Assembly: GCF_011386835.1 (NCBI RefSeq)
Contig: NC_088800.1
Location: 59,611,439 to 59,675,438, forward strand
Source: Chrysemys picta bellii
Taxonomy: Eukaryota > Chordata > Testudines > Emydidae
Direction: 5' to 3'
Length of the DNA: 64,000 bases
Below the pieces are notes generated by a model. It did not search any database, had not been told where the DNA came from, and saw nothing but the letters and a program-made list of their open reading frames with translations. The position numbers and the translations under genes were made by a program. Positions 47,464 through 56,165 of the stretch are shown here, in pieces (positions within the stretch are counted from its first letter, which is position 1; each line of letters begins with the position of its first letter).

Positions 47464-47781
47464 CAGGGGTCGGCAACGTTCGGCACGCGGCTTGCCAGGG
47501 TAAGCACCCTGGAGGGCCGGGCCAGTTTTATTTACCTGCTGACGCGGCAGGTTCGGCTGATCGTGGCCCCCACTGGCCGCGGTTCGCCCTCCTGGGCCAA
47601 TGGGGGCGGCGAGAAGCCGCGGCCAGCATATCGCTCGCCCGCGCCACCTTCTCGCCGCCCCCATTGGCCTGGGACGGCGAACCGCGGCCAGTGGGGGCCG
47701 CATCAGCAGGTAAATAAAACTGGCCCGGCCCGCCAGGGTGCTTACCCTGGCGAGCCGCGTGCTAAACGTTGCCGACCTCTG
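47464..47781. mobile_element. Palindromic hAT-type miniature element (318 bp)
   Basis: The ends CAGGGGTCGGCAACGTT and the inverse of the right end CAGAGGTCGGCAACGTT differ at one base. The flanking CACTAGAT (47456-47463) and CACTACAT (47782-47789) match at 7 of 8, a hAT-type 8-bp duplication. The arms are long inverted repeats throughout, e.g. GCCGCGGTTCGCC-type text and CCCATTGGCC with their inverses, and TTTATTTACCTGCTGA against TCAGCAGGTAAATAAA. GC-rich, non-coding. It interrupts the LINE relic after TLKEKALLDFLRNPNL. Confidence 0.9.
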
Positions 47782-48270
47782 CACTACATAAATATAATTT
47801 CCCAATAACTTACTGTTAATGCTATATAGCACTATAATTCAGTTTATTTTACTATTTGTGAGAGAAGTCTGGAGCCCAGTTCTAATACCCAATTACACAA
47901 ATTTGACAAAGTCCAATAAAATCCCCATTACTACGTGTACACAGGAGCCCCCCAGCAGAGCATATCTGGGTCAGTGCTGCCCCCTAAACAACACATAGAA
48001 AAGACCATCTATGTATTCAACTTCTGGTGTCATCTCAAACAAAGCCGCACATGTTCCTTCCACCACAAAGCTCTAGTGGATGAAAAATGAAATCCAACTG
48101 AAACCACGATCCACTCCAAATTATCAAATCCTATAACGCTAACCTCCCAACCGGTGGCGCAAACACAACCCAAAAATTGCTCAGAACACAAGGCCAACAC
48201 CTATAAAGGCATTATAGAAGTCACTGAACAAATCAAAAAGAACACGGTAGAACGATACAGCTTTGTGTAT

Positions 48271-48639
48271 AGACCTGTTTCAGTAGTGGACTATAGCAGT
48301 GTGCCAAAATCCTCATCTTTACTATGTGGTTTTTCTAGTCATAAGAGAGAAGAGCCATACAACAGGGTGTCCAACAGCAAAGTTTTGCACAAGGGGAACT
48401 TTCTCTAACATTTTCATTATCAGGAAGCTTTGTTTCAAAAACAAAGGATGGGGGAGGTTACATTAACTAAAGAAAAAAGCCCATTGGGTCTAAAACAAAA
48501 TCAGTCTGTAAACCTTGGTGTGGAAAATTGCCTTTTCTAAAATTCATGGGGTCATTGGATCCCTGCTTCCCTCTCTTCTTCTCCTCTAGTAACCAGGAAT
48601 TTTTCTGCTTTTATAGCTCTCCCAAAATGAAACACATAG
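48271..48639. other. Intergenic DNA, nothing recognised
   Basis: No supported gene or repeat beyond the end of the LINE relic. Confidence 0.3.
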
Positions 48640-48870
48640 GCTAAGATTTCCAGAAGTGAGTAGTGATATTGGGGGCCTCAAATTTTGGGTGCCCAATATG
48701 AGACATCATAAAGAAGCCTGATTTTCAGAGGGTAGGCCCCTTAAGTCTGGGTATGGGAAGGAGTCACTTTCAAAAATCTTGGCCTCAATTTTTAAGTGAG
48801 GCCTCAGTCTAGAGCCCTTCCTTTTCCATGTGTCTGGGTATGGGAAGGAGAATCGAGTAGTGAGGTGATT
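48640..48870. repeat. Short palindromic repeat remnant
   Basis: GCTAAGATTTCCAGAAGTGA, GGGTGCCCAATATGAGACA, CTGATTTTCAGAGGG and CTTTCAAAAATCTTGGCC: eroded member(s) of the TTTTCAAA palindromic family. GTCTGGGTATGGGAAGGAG occurs twice, at 48748-48766 and 48833-48851, an 85-bp-spaced direct repeat. Confidence 0.45.
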
Positions 48871-49028
48871 TTTCTATTTCCCTACTTGCTTGTGCCATGA
48901 CAGTGCCTCGGCATCTTGTCATAAATTTCAAGATATCATCTTTCCCTTACTGCTTTCCTCAGGTCATTCCAGACTTGACTGTCACAGTAATGTTTTATTT
49001 TAAGGGTTACCTATAAGTCAATCAATAT

Positions 49029-49050
49029 GTGTGTGTGTGTGTGTGTGTGA
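49029..49050. repeat. (TG)n microsatellite
   Basis: About ten to eleven TG dinucleotides. Seen directly. Confidence 0.95.
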
Positions 49051-49076
49051 TATTCATTTATTATGACTGTTAGTAA

Positions 49077-49353
49077 AGTATACAGTAATGCATAATTATC
49101 TTGAAGATGATTCATGAAGTGTTCACAGCACAAAATTTTTATAACACATCAGCAGCTACCACAAACACATTTACTTTACTTTATGGTTGCATATTTCATT
49201 GCAAATGGCTTAAATGTTCACTTATCCATTGGTAATGAAATTACAAGCCCTTAAAATAAAGTAAATGCATTTGCAGCGGTTGTGGATGTGTTATAAATGT
49301 TATGTGCTGCAAATACATTATGAATTTTAAGGTGTTGCATATTAATGTATACT
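49077..49353. mobile_element. Old 277-bp palindrome, probable miniature DNA transposon
   Basis: The left arm from AGTATACAGTAATGC and the right arm ending GCATATTAATGTATACT are inverse. Inside, CAGCACAAAATTTTTATAAC (49126-49145) pairs with the inverse of GTTATAAATGTTATGTGCTG, and ACATTTACTTTACTTTA pairs with TAAAATAAAGTAAATGC. The fold is centred near 49215. TA dinucleotides border CAGTAATGC and its partner, compatible with a TA-duplicating (mariner/pogo-like) origin. No coding capacity. Confidence 0.65.
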
Positions 49354-50704
49354 GTTCAAACCATTCTCATAAATACAGGGACTCTTATATTTTGACAGCT
49401 TGAAAGAAAATGTTACCAATTTTCTCTTGATAAACCTTAATTTTTATTTTATTACTGCATCTGCAGTACTTATTTAGTCTATTTTATTCAAAACAATTAT
49501 TGTGTCCCACAAATAGCTCTCTTTGACCTTCCCATTCATCTTTCACATACTCTAGATCTATTTTCATTTTCAACTGCTTGTTGGTTTCTACATTTCAAGT
49601 AGCAATTAAAGCTTCTTTTCTTCTACTGTAACAATCACTGCTTATCTATTTGCCTCATAATCGCAGAATCCACCAACAACTAGCTCTGATGACAAAACAC
49701 TATACACCATATCTAATGATGTTTCATTTTACACGTTTCCCTGGCTCCCTATGCTAAGCATGTGTGTTGATGACTTTATGCTGGAATACAGTGTTAGCTA
49801 CTGGTGAGCAATTGCCAACCTAATGCCTGTTGTACCTAAGGGTTTCTTTAATCACTATGCAGACTGCTGTAAACAACTTCCCCTGAACATTTCAGCATTA
49901 TCTAGTATAGTTTGAATTAAGTGGTTTGTTGTCTAGATGAGATCGAACCCAGTGACTCCTGGAGCTAAATCTGGATTATAGTGTGCTATATAAATATAAG
50001 ATAATGGGAAGGACACTTATGTTAATCTACACTAGAAATGAATGTATGAAAATCCATGTTACACTCTGTGGAACCTCATCCCACATGCTACCATCATGGC
50101 TGTTAAGGGGCTGATTAGGGGTTGGGTAGATGGAAGCAACTTGCGTCTCTGAATCCAGCTGCAAAATTGGTTAGAGAGCTGGTAGGAAATTCTACCCAGG
50201 AATGCCGGGGCGAACCATTCTCCCAATGGAAGATAGGAATGCCACTCCAGAAACAGAGCTCAATCCTGACCAAGCTGTTGGCTACTCAGCTGTGCCACAT
50301 ACCCTTGAAAAGGGGCCTGTGGGGGAGAAGCTGGGCACTGATAGGATTGTCAGCTGAAGGTTGCTTGCTACTTGCTTTGGAGGCACATAGCAGGTCCAAA
50401 CACAGCCTAAGCTCAGAGCTGGGAGACAGGCAAGTCAGAAGCTTAGATGCATGACCATAAGTAGGTCCAAGTGCAAAAAGAGCAGGTAAGAAGCCAGGCT
50501 GAAAGCAGACCAACCAGTTAGACTGGGGAGGACTGAGATAAGCCCTTATCATAGCAGCTTCAGAAACAAAATGGGGCAGGGCTACATGGGGGGGGGGGAT
50601 AATTGAACACACATAAATAACAGTGAAGCTAAGACAATTGTGGGGTCATCACATAATTTCCTTTGAGATTACCCCACAACACAGTTTGTTCAATTACCCT
50701 TCTT
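49354..50704. other. Intergenic DNA, no gene seen
   Basis: AT-rich to about 50100, then higher GC from about 50110 to 50600, where frames of about 110 codons occur on both strands with no recognisable domain. A poly-G run is at 50590-50599. The GC-richer part may be an unrecognised repeat. Confidence 0.35.
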
Positions 50705-50802
50705 TAGGTTCTTACCCACAAAAGCTTCTGTTAGTCTCAAAGGTGCCACCGGACCCTCTGTTGCTTTTTACAGATTCAGACTAACACGGCTACCCCTCTG
50801 AT
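50705..50802. repeat. Turtle-type AGACTAACACGGCT repeat, right end
   Basis: TAGGTTCTTACCCACAAAAG, CTTCTGTTAGTCTCAAAGG, TGCCACCGGACCCTCTGTTG, CTTTTTACAGATTCAGACTA and ACGGCTACCCCTCTGATACC. Same arm as 28539-28637 plus 29360-29392 but without the TIR element, so it displays the empty insertion site. A small deletion removes part of the AGCTTATGCTCC segment. Confidence 0.85.
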
Positions 50803-51589
50803 ACCTCCTTTAAAAGTAATTCTATATGAGTGAGAAAAAAAGGCGAGGTTGGGTATCTTTTCCTTTCATTGAGGCTTCATTGTGTTGAAACTACAATCTT
50901 TAAACTAAGCAATGATGAAATGAGCTTTCCCACACTTGATGGGTTATTTTTTAGCTATGAAGTCATGCTAATGACATTGGATGAAGCCATAACAGTGGTA
51001 TAGGTGGGGGACATGTTTGATAGTAACGAAAAGGAGAACAGTGAGACAAACTTTCTGGCATGCATTTTTTTTCTTTCTCTCCTCACTCCCATTCTAAATA
51101 GACACAACCCTTTAGTAGTTATAAAAGCTTTGAATATGAGAACCTATGAAGTTCTTGACAGGGTTTGGCTTCTCCTACATCTAGGTGAAACATAGCATAT
51201 GTGTAAGAGTTATCAGCTGTGAAACTAATGTAATAGTTCCCAAACTACCAAAGTCCTAAGGCAGTTCATATTCCATGGTAATGCTTAAAGTTTATATTTT
51301 TCTCTCAGTGTGTGCAGTTCCTATTAAGACCATGGCAGGTATGCTTGTACATTAAGAGGATGAAAGACCCATAATTTTCTCAGTCTTCTACTTCCTAAAC
51401 CTTTCATTATTATGAGTCCAGCACATAGTGGACAGGTATCCATTTCACAAATCATAACTGGGACCAGCTAGTCTAGCTGTCTCAGTTAGAGAGGCTGAGA
51501 ATCAAATGGATAGGTAGAATTAATCATCCTTTCATCCCCCCACCCCAGGAGGTTAATCAGGAAAATGGCTAATGCACATGTACTGAGGA
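50803..51589. other. Intergenic DNA, nothing recognised
   Basis: No supported gene, RNA or repeat. Confidence 0.35.
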
Positions 51590-51840
51590 CTAGATCCTGC
51601 AGTGACTTAATGAACATGCTTAGCTTTACGCACTGTCACGAGACTACCAATGCAATTCTGCTGTAGAAAGTAGAGGGCAAGATTTTGGGGATTGCTCACA
51701 AGGGATCCAAACTACATGTGGTGAATTGAAGGCATTAATGGGACAACTCACTGTATGTAAAGTTAAGCACCTACACTGTCTAAAGTAAAGGACATTCATA
51801 AGTCTTTGCAGGATTGCAGCCTTAGGTTGTGATATCTTCA
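51590..51840. repeat. Palindromic short repeat pair (GATCCTGCA type)
   Basis: ACTAGATCCTGCAGTGACTT with AACATGCTTAGCTTTACGCA on the left; AAAGTTAAGCACCTACACTG and AAGTCTTTGCAGGATTGCAG on the right form an inverted arm. Middle sequence is unrelated. Confidence 0.5.
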
Positions 51841-52309
51841 GGACATGGTCTGTCTTTGTGTTATATATTTTTACAGTTTCTAACATGATGTATTGGGGCC
51901 TTTAAGCACTACTGCAATACAATTAATAATGTTATTGTGGCAGGGAGCTTGCATGCATCTCAGTGATAGAATACTTCTTCCTAAAGGGCTTTCAACCAGG
52001 CACCTTTCATGGGCTCTAAGTTCAGCTAAAGAGCCAAATCCTGAATCAGCAGAACTGATGCAGTGCTACTATGGAAAGCAGGAGGCAGGGTTTGCAGCAT
52101 GCACAGTTCCTTATAGTTCAGCAAGTATGCTGGGTTGGCAGCTAGATGAAGGAGGTGCAGGCCATTCTTCTCCACATAGGTGAAGGGGCGTATCACAGGG
52201 ACAAGTTACCCCTGTGCAGAGGGCAGCATAAAGCCTATGCATCACTTAATCACTAACTTGATCATGAGCTAAATAGGGAAGATATTTCTGATAACAGACG
52301 GCCCTTTAA
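51841..52309. other. Intergenic DNA, no gene seen
   Basis: A 96-codon frame (51893-52183) shows no domain. GGGGCCTTTAAGCACTACTG and AATACAATTAATAATG near 51895-51930 resemble the tail of the SINE at 54700-55150. Confidence 0.35.
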
Positions 52310-52548
52310 ACCAACAGAAAAAGCCATCAGGAGATGCAGTGGTTAGAAGCTGGATCAAGTGAAATTCAAACCATTGAAACAACTTACCAAGGGGCATGGT
52401 CGATTCTCCATCACGTTAGGTCGACAATACAGGACTGTATATCTTTCTAATAGACATGCTATTGCTCAAACAAAAGAAACTACTGAATGAGCTTCTTTGG
52501 TTTGTGGTCAGGAGGTCAAGCTTTAAAATCTATGAATCCTAAACTCTC
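52310..52548 (+). mobile_element. CR1 3'-end fragment
   Basis: GATGCAGTGGTTAGAAGCTG, GAAATTCAAACCATTGAAAC, AACTTACCAAGGGGCATGG, TCTCCATCAC and TTAAAATCTATGAATCC, in CR1 3' end order. The tip continues into sequence shared, inverted, with 54746-54930. Confidence 0.7.
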
Positions 52549-52678
52549 AGAATAAGATGCAAAAGTATCATAGTAGGCCCTGTTGTCACTCCCAACAGCC
52601 CGTAGGAAAGGATTCTTTTCTTTCCAGCATCTCAGGGTATGCCTATACAGCCTGCGCTGGCAAGCCTCCCAGCCCAGG
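52499..52678. repeat. Composite repeat unit A (inverted partner at 54746-54930)
   Basis: A CR1 tip (GTGGTCAGGAGGTCAAGC, AAAATCTATGAAT) is followed by about 95 bases with a CTGTTGTCACTCCCAACAGC hairpin, then TCTCAGGGTATGCCTATACA. The same order occurs inverted at 54746-54930 at roughly 75-80% identity by eye. Confidence 0.7.
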
Positions 52679-52800
52679 TGAAAGAGTCTTTAGGTAGCAC
52701 GGCTTGCACTAGTGCTCTAAAAATAGCTGTGTAAGACAGCACTTTGAAGTTGTGGCTTGGGCTGGAGCTCTGGCTCTGAAGCTTAGAGAAGGAGGTGGTC
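52632..52800. mobile_element. Miniature element fragment, related to 42838-43098
   Basis: CTCAGGGTATGCCTATACAG is the outer end. AAAAATAGCTGTGTAAGACA, GTGGCTTGGGCTGGAGCTCT and GGCTCTGAAGC follow the interior of that family. The right end is missing. Confidence 0.55.
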
Positions 52801-52993
52801 TTTAAAACCAAGCTCTTAATAAGGAATAGGCTGAGTTATTTTTATATTGATTCTGATACAACCTTGTATTGCAGGAAATGTCTCATCTACTCAGATTAAA
52901 CATGAACTCGTAAATTTGTTTAGAGCAGTTTACCCAAATCTGTGGTAAGAAACATATTGCAGCACCAGACTCAAACATATATTACTGTGATTT

Positions 52994-53150
52994 TTTGAGA
53001 GACAAGGTAGGTGAGGTGACATCTTTTATTGGACCAACTTCTATTGCTGAAAGATGCATGTTTTTGAGCTACACCAAGCTCTTCTTCAAGTCATCCACCT
53101 TGTCTCTCTACTATCCTAGGACCAACATGGCTACAATGGCACTGCAAACA
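52994..53150. repeat. Foldback repeat (TTGGTCCAATAAAAGATA type), with right arm deleted in part
   Basis: Left arm: GAGAGACAAGGTAGGTGAGG, TGACATCTTTTATTGGACCA. Spacer: ACACCAAGCTCTTCTTCAAG. Right remnant: CACCTTGTCTCTCTACTATC and CTAGGACCAACATGGCTACA. The segment carrying the GTTGGTCCAATAAAAGATA inverse is lost. Confidence 0.65.
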
Positions 53151-53194
53151 ACAATGTGATGTTTTGAAGCGTTTAACATCAGTAAGAGAAAAAA

Positions 53195-53342
53195 CAGTAA
53201 CTCCTCACTTAATGTTGTAGTTATGTTCCTGAAAAATGTGACTTTAAGCGAAAAGATGTTAAGTGAATCCAATTTCCCCATAAGAATTAATGTAAATGAG
53301 GGAGTTAGATTCCAGGGAAATTTTTTTCACCAGACAAAAGAC

Positions 53343-53394
<52 letters not shown>

Positions 53395-54085
53395 GTATAT
53401 GTTTTAAACAAACAATTTAATACTGGTACACAGTGATAATGATTGTGAAGCTTGGTTGAGGTGGAGGAGTCAGAGAGAGGGTGGGATATTTCCCTTACTG
53501 CTAAATGATGAACTAGCAATTGGCTGAGCCCTCAAGGGTTAACTCTCTCTCTCTACACAAGGCAGCAGGAATGGAGGGAGATATGCACATTTCCCTTAAG
53601 TACACTGCCTTGTTAATTAGATCAGCTTGCTGAGACTCAGCTGCTGCAAGCCCCCTCTACCCTGAGTCCTGGTCTGTCCCCCCGGATCTATGGAAGATGG
53701 GGTAAGCGGGGAGGGGGACACCCTGACATTAGCCCTCCTCTTCCTTCCCTCCCCCCTGCACAGCAAGCAGGAGTCTCGGGGAGCAGCTCCAAGGCAGAGG
53801 GCAGGAGCAACACATGGGAGTGGGGGGAGGGACACAGCTGAACTGCAGGCAGCTGCTGCATAGGGAACTTAGGGAAGTGGTGAGCTAATAGGGGGCTGCT
53901 GGTCCACCCTGGTTCCAAGCCCCCCACCAGCTAGCTGCAACGGGCTGCTCTTCCTGCAAGCAGTAGACAAAGCAGGCAGCTGCCAAAAGATGTTAGAAGG
54001 GAGCATTACACAACTTTAAATGAGCATGTTCCCTAATTGATCAGCAACAACGTTAACCGGGATGACTTTAAGTGAGGAGTTACTG
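53195..54085. mobile_element. Tigger-like element, long internal-deletion form (891 bp)
   Basis: The left end CAGTAACTCCTCACTTAATG and the inverse of the right end CAGTAACTCCTCACTTAAAG are nearly perfect inverted repeats. The left interior (GAAAAATGTGACTTTAAGCG, CCAATTTCCCCATAAGAATT) is shared with 40694-40878. The middle is filled with microsatellites, a pyrimidine tract (53540-53556) and GC-rich DNA that looks like internal sequence. TA follows the right end (54086-54087), but AA precedes the left. No transposase frame is recognisable; minus frames of 72-86 codons are not domain-bearing. Confidence 0.75.
53343..53394. repeat. (TA)n then (CA)n compound microsatellite
   Basis: Alternating TA with one GTATA interruption, followed by about eleven CA units. 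It lies inside the Tigger-like element. Confidence 0.95.
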
Positions 54086-54699
54086 TATATCACAAAATAT
54101 TATGGATTTACTTTTAGTTTAAAATAATTCCATACATTTAACTTTTGTTACCAATACAATTTTGAAAATGCTTTTGGATTTGGAGATAAAGCATGAGTGT
54201 ACTTTATTGGGAGGAAAAATGTGACAGACTGTGACAAAATTCTTAAAATTGGCTTTTATTCAGAAAGGAGGGCTGTGAAAGGACTGAGATATAATCCCTG
54301 TCTGGAAGTTTGTTCAAAACATTGCATTTCAGCAGCATGTCTCATTATCTACCATTTATTTGTTCTCTTGTTATTGATAATTTGCTTTTAAATTGAAAAT
54401 GCCTCCTTTAAAAACCATTTAATCTCCCTGCATGAGTAGACAATTACATTTAAATTCTGTGGTTTTCCCTTTGTAAACAGTTACTGTGGAAATGACTAAG
54501 ATGTTAGTAACCCAGATTTATGACTTCATTGTATTATCACTTAAGGATAAAACTACCATCATTATTATTTATAGAATACTTTGAACATACTTTGTGCTTT
54601 AGAAATGCTTACAAATGCCAAGGACTCTGCCCTAAAGAAGTTACTGTGTAACTCAGACAGATACTGAAGATAATATGTGGCTATATCATACATGGAATG
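54086..54699. other. Intergenic DNA, nothing certain
   Basis: No supported gene. 54560-54660 (CATTATTATTTATAGAATAC, CAAGGACTCTGCCCTAAAGA) resembles the distal part of a common amniote SINE also seen at 56010-56165. Confidence 0.35.
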
Positions 54700-55150
54700 G
54701 TCAGTGTGGTTCAGTTACAGAAGCACTGGAACTGGAGTCAGGACACCTGTTTAGGAGGCTCACTACCATGGACTATCTAGGCATACCTTGAGAGGCTTGA
54801 GATAAAATAATCCTTTCCCACCCGCTGTTGGGAGTGACAACAAGGCCCTCTTTGATACTTTCTGCATCTCATTTTGAGGGCTTGGCATTCATAGATTTTA
54901 AGGCCTGATCTCCTGACCACAGGCCGGAGAACTTCATCCAATAATTTCTGCATCAAGCATTATTCTCCGCTCTGCCACTAGTCTGTTGTGTGACGCCAGG
55001 CAAGTCACTTCTGTGTGTGCCTCTGATTCCCTGCCCAGGCTTTGTCTTGTGTTTAAGACAGGGACTCTCTCTTCTTACAGCACCTGGAGCCCTGATCTCA
55101 GTTGGGGCCTCTAGGTGCTACTGTAACACACAATTAATAACAACATTGAA
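54700..55150 (+). repeat. MIR-type SINE, split by an insertion
   Basis: Left part 54700-54750 (CAGTGTGGTTCAGTTACAGA, CTGGAGTCAGGACACCTG). Right part 54962-55150 (TTATTCTCCGCTCTGCCACT, GACGCCAGGCAAGTCACTTC, GTGCCTCTGATTCCCTGCCC) plus the distal AGTTGGGGCCTCTAGGTGCT, ACTGTAACACACAATTAATA. The inserted piece (about 54746-54961) is the inverted CR1-containing composite. Confidence 0.7.
54746..54961 (-). repeat. Composite repeat unit A, inverted copy with CR1 tip
   Basis: Read on the minus strand: CR1 tip GTGGTCAGGAGATCAGGCC and AAAATCTATGAAT, then TTGTTGTCACTCCCAACAGC, then CTCAAGGTATGCCTAGATAG and GTGAGCCTCCTAAACAGG. Equivalent to 52499-52678. Confidence 0.7.
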
Positions 55151-55354
55151 AGACTTAACAAATGGATTGAACAATATTGATATACATAAAGTGCAAGGAT
55201 GTTCTATGCAGAGGGGGCTATATGAAAGGGGGTATGAAGATAAGAATGGATGAAAATACTTTTTCTTTAAAATAATTAGCATTCATATAAAACACAAATG
55301 TATTATTATTGTAGGACTTCTGAAAGAAAAACTCTGCCATAGTTGATGACTATG

Positions 55355-55480
55355 CAGGCAGCTCTGATCCTGCAAACACTTAAGTGCATTCTTAACTTAA
55401 CACAGTAGTTCAGTTGGCCTCAGTGGGACTCCTCACACTTAAAGCACGTGCCAAACTGTTTGTAGGATTGAGGCCTTAAA
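55355..55480. repeat. Palindromic short repeat (GATCCTGCAAACACTTAAG type)
   Basis: Left arm CTCTGATCCTGCAAACACTT, centre GGCCTCAGTGGGACTCCTCA, right arm AAACTGTTTGTAGGATTGAG with GCCTT. Clear palindromic arrangement. Confidence 0.65.
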
Positions 55481-55577
55481 CTTTCTGATTTGTGAGTTCT
55501 GCTGTATTTGTACAATAGCGGTATGAGTAATCTTGTTAAATGAAATGTATTATGATAACTTACTAAATAACTTAGAA

Positions 55578-55637
55578 AAAGAACAGGAGTTCTTTTTTTG
55601 CGGATACAGACTAACACGGCTGCTACTATGAAACCTG
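55578..55637. repeat. Turtle-type AGACTAACACGGCT repeat, collapsed tip
   Basis: AAAGAACAGGAGTTC joined directly to TTTTTTTGCGGATACAGACT and ACACGGCTGCTACTATGAAA CC. Collapsed like the copy at 13259-13335, but shorter. Confidence 0.65.
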
Positions 55638-55679
55638 ATAAATAACTTAGCTTCTTTTATGGCCTCCATAACTATAATA

Positions 55680-56005
55680 TCTGAGTGCCTCACAGTAATT
55701 TTTAATGTATTTATGCTTACAACACCCCTGTGAGGTAGGGAAGTACTGTTTCCCACAATTTACAGATGTATTACTGAGGCCGGGAGAGACAAAGACCTAG
55801 ATCCTCAAATGTATTTAGGTACCTAACTCTCATTGAAACCAGTCTTGAAATCAATGGGAGTTATGCACTTAAATAGCTGTAAGGATCTGAGCCTACGTGA
55901 CTTGCCCAAGAACACATACAGGATATCTGTGGCAGAGTAGAGAACTGAACCTGAGCGTCCTAAAAGTCAACCTAGCATCCTAACCACTGGACCATCCTTT
56001 ATTAC
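55680..56005 (-). repeat. MIR-type SINE, split by a palindromic repeat
   Basis: Inverted MIR: CCTGTGAGGTAGGGAAGTAC, CCACAATTTACAGATGTATT, ACTGAGGCCGGGAGAGACA, then after the insertion GTGACTTGCCCAAGAACACA, GTGGCAGAGTAGAGAACTGA and TAACCACTGGACCATCCTTT. The break lies between AAAGACCT and ACGTGACTTG. Confidence 0.7.
55798..55897. repeat. Palindromic short repeat nested in MIR
   Basis: TAGATCCTCAAATGTATTTA and GGTACCTAACTCTCATTG pair with ATCAATGGGAGTTATGCACT and TAAATAGCTGTAAGGATCTG. A complete roughly 100-bp palindrome that arrived after the SINE. Confidence 0.65.
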
Positions 56006-56009
56006 TAAT

Positions 56010-56165
56010 TATTATTTATTACTGGTATTACCATAGTGTCAGGAGCCCTAGTGATGGAGCTAGCCACTGTACAAGCAACAAAAAGACAGCTCCTCTCCCA
56101 GAAAGTTTACTGTGTAAGTATAAGTAAAGAAATGACAGGTGTATACAGACAGATAGGGGAGAACA
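56010..56165. repeat. Amniote interspersed repeat fragment (GTACAAGCAACAAAAAGACAG type)
   Basis: ATTATTTATTACTGGTATTA, CAGGAGCCCTAGTGATGG, AGCCACTGTACAAGCAACA, AAGACAGCTCCTCTCCCAG and GTATACAGACAGATAGGGG. Consistent with a well-known vertebrate SINE-like repeat often next to MIR sequence; family not named with certainty. Confidence 0.5.

Larger units (their letters stand above)
46290..48270 (+). pseudogene. Non-LTR retrotransposon relic (reverse transcriptase), not CR1
   Basis: A decayed LINE protein on the plus strand, read across several frames and interrupted by two later insertions (MIR 46600-46825, hAT miniature 47464-47781). Recognisable pieces: KKSCSPDNIYI with ALLELFNQTLKSRHFPE (46350-46480, RT fingers); FAYVMDSKNAFELICHPDL (46855-46915, the F-D-x-x-K-A-F-D motif); LYADDLVIQS with an intact Y-A-D-D box (47154-47165); RRKIIFQNNPLFYYKEKEIE and YTFLGLIINTLGASE (47270-47390); TLKEKALLDFL (47397-47430). 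Beyond the miniature element come TIYVFNFWCHLKQ and HHKALVDE (48006-48090) and KKNTVERYSF (48235-48265). The order fits the RT and C-terminal part of a LINE such as the Rex/R4/L2-like groups. I cannot name the clade. Frames contain stops and shifts, so it is dead despite the intact Y-A-D-D. Confidence 0.7.

Noticed and set aside
49029..49050. TG run as Z-DNA regulatory site
   Set aside because: An ordinary microsatellite; nothing else in the context supports a regulatory claim.
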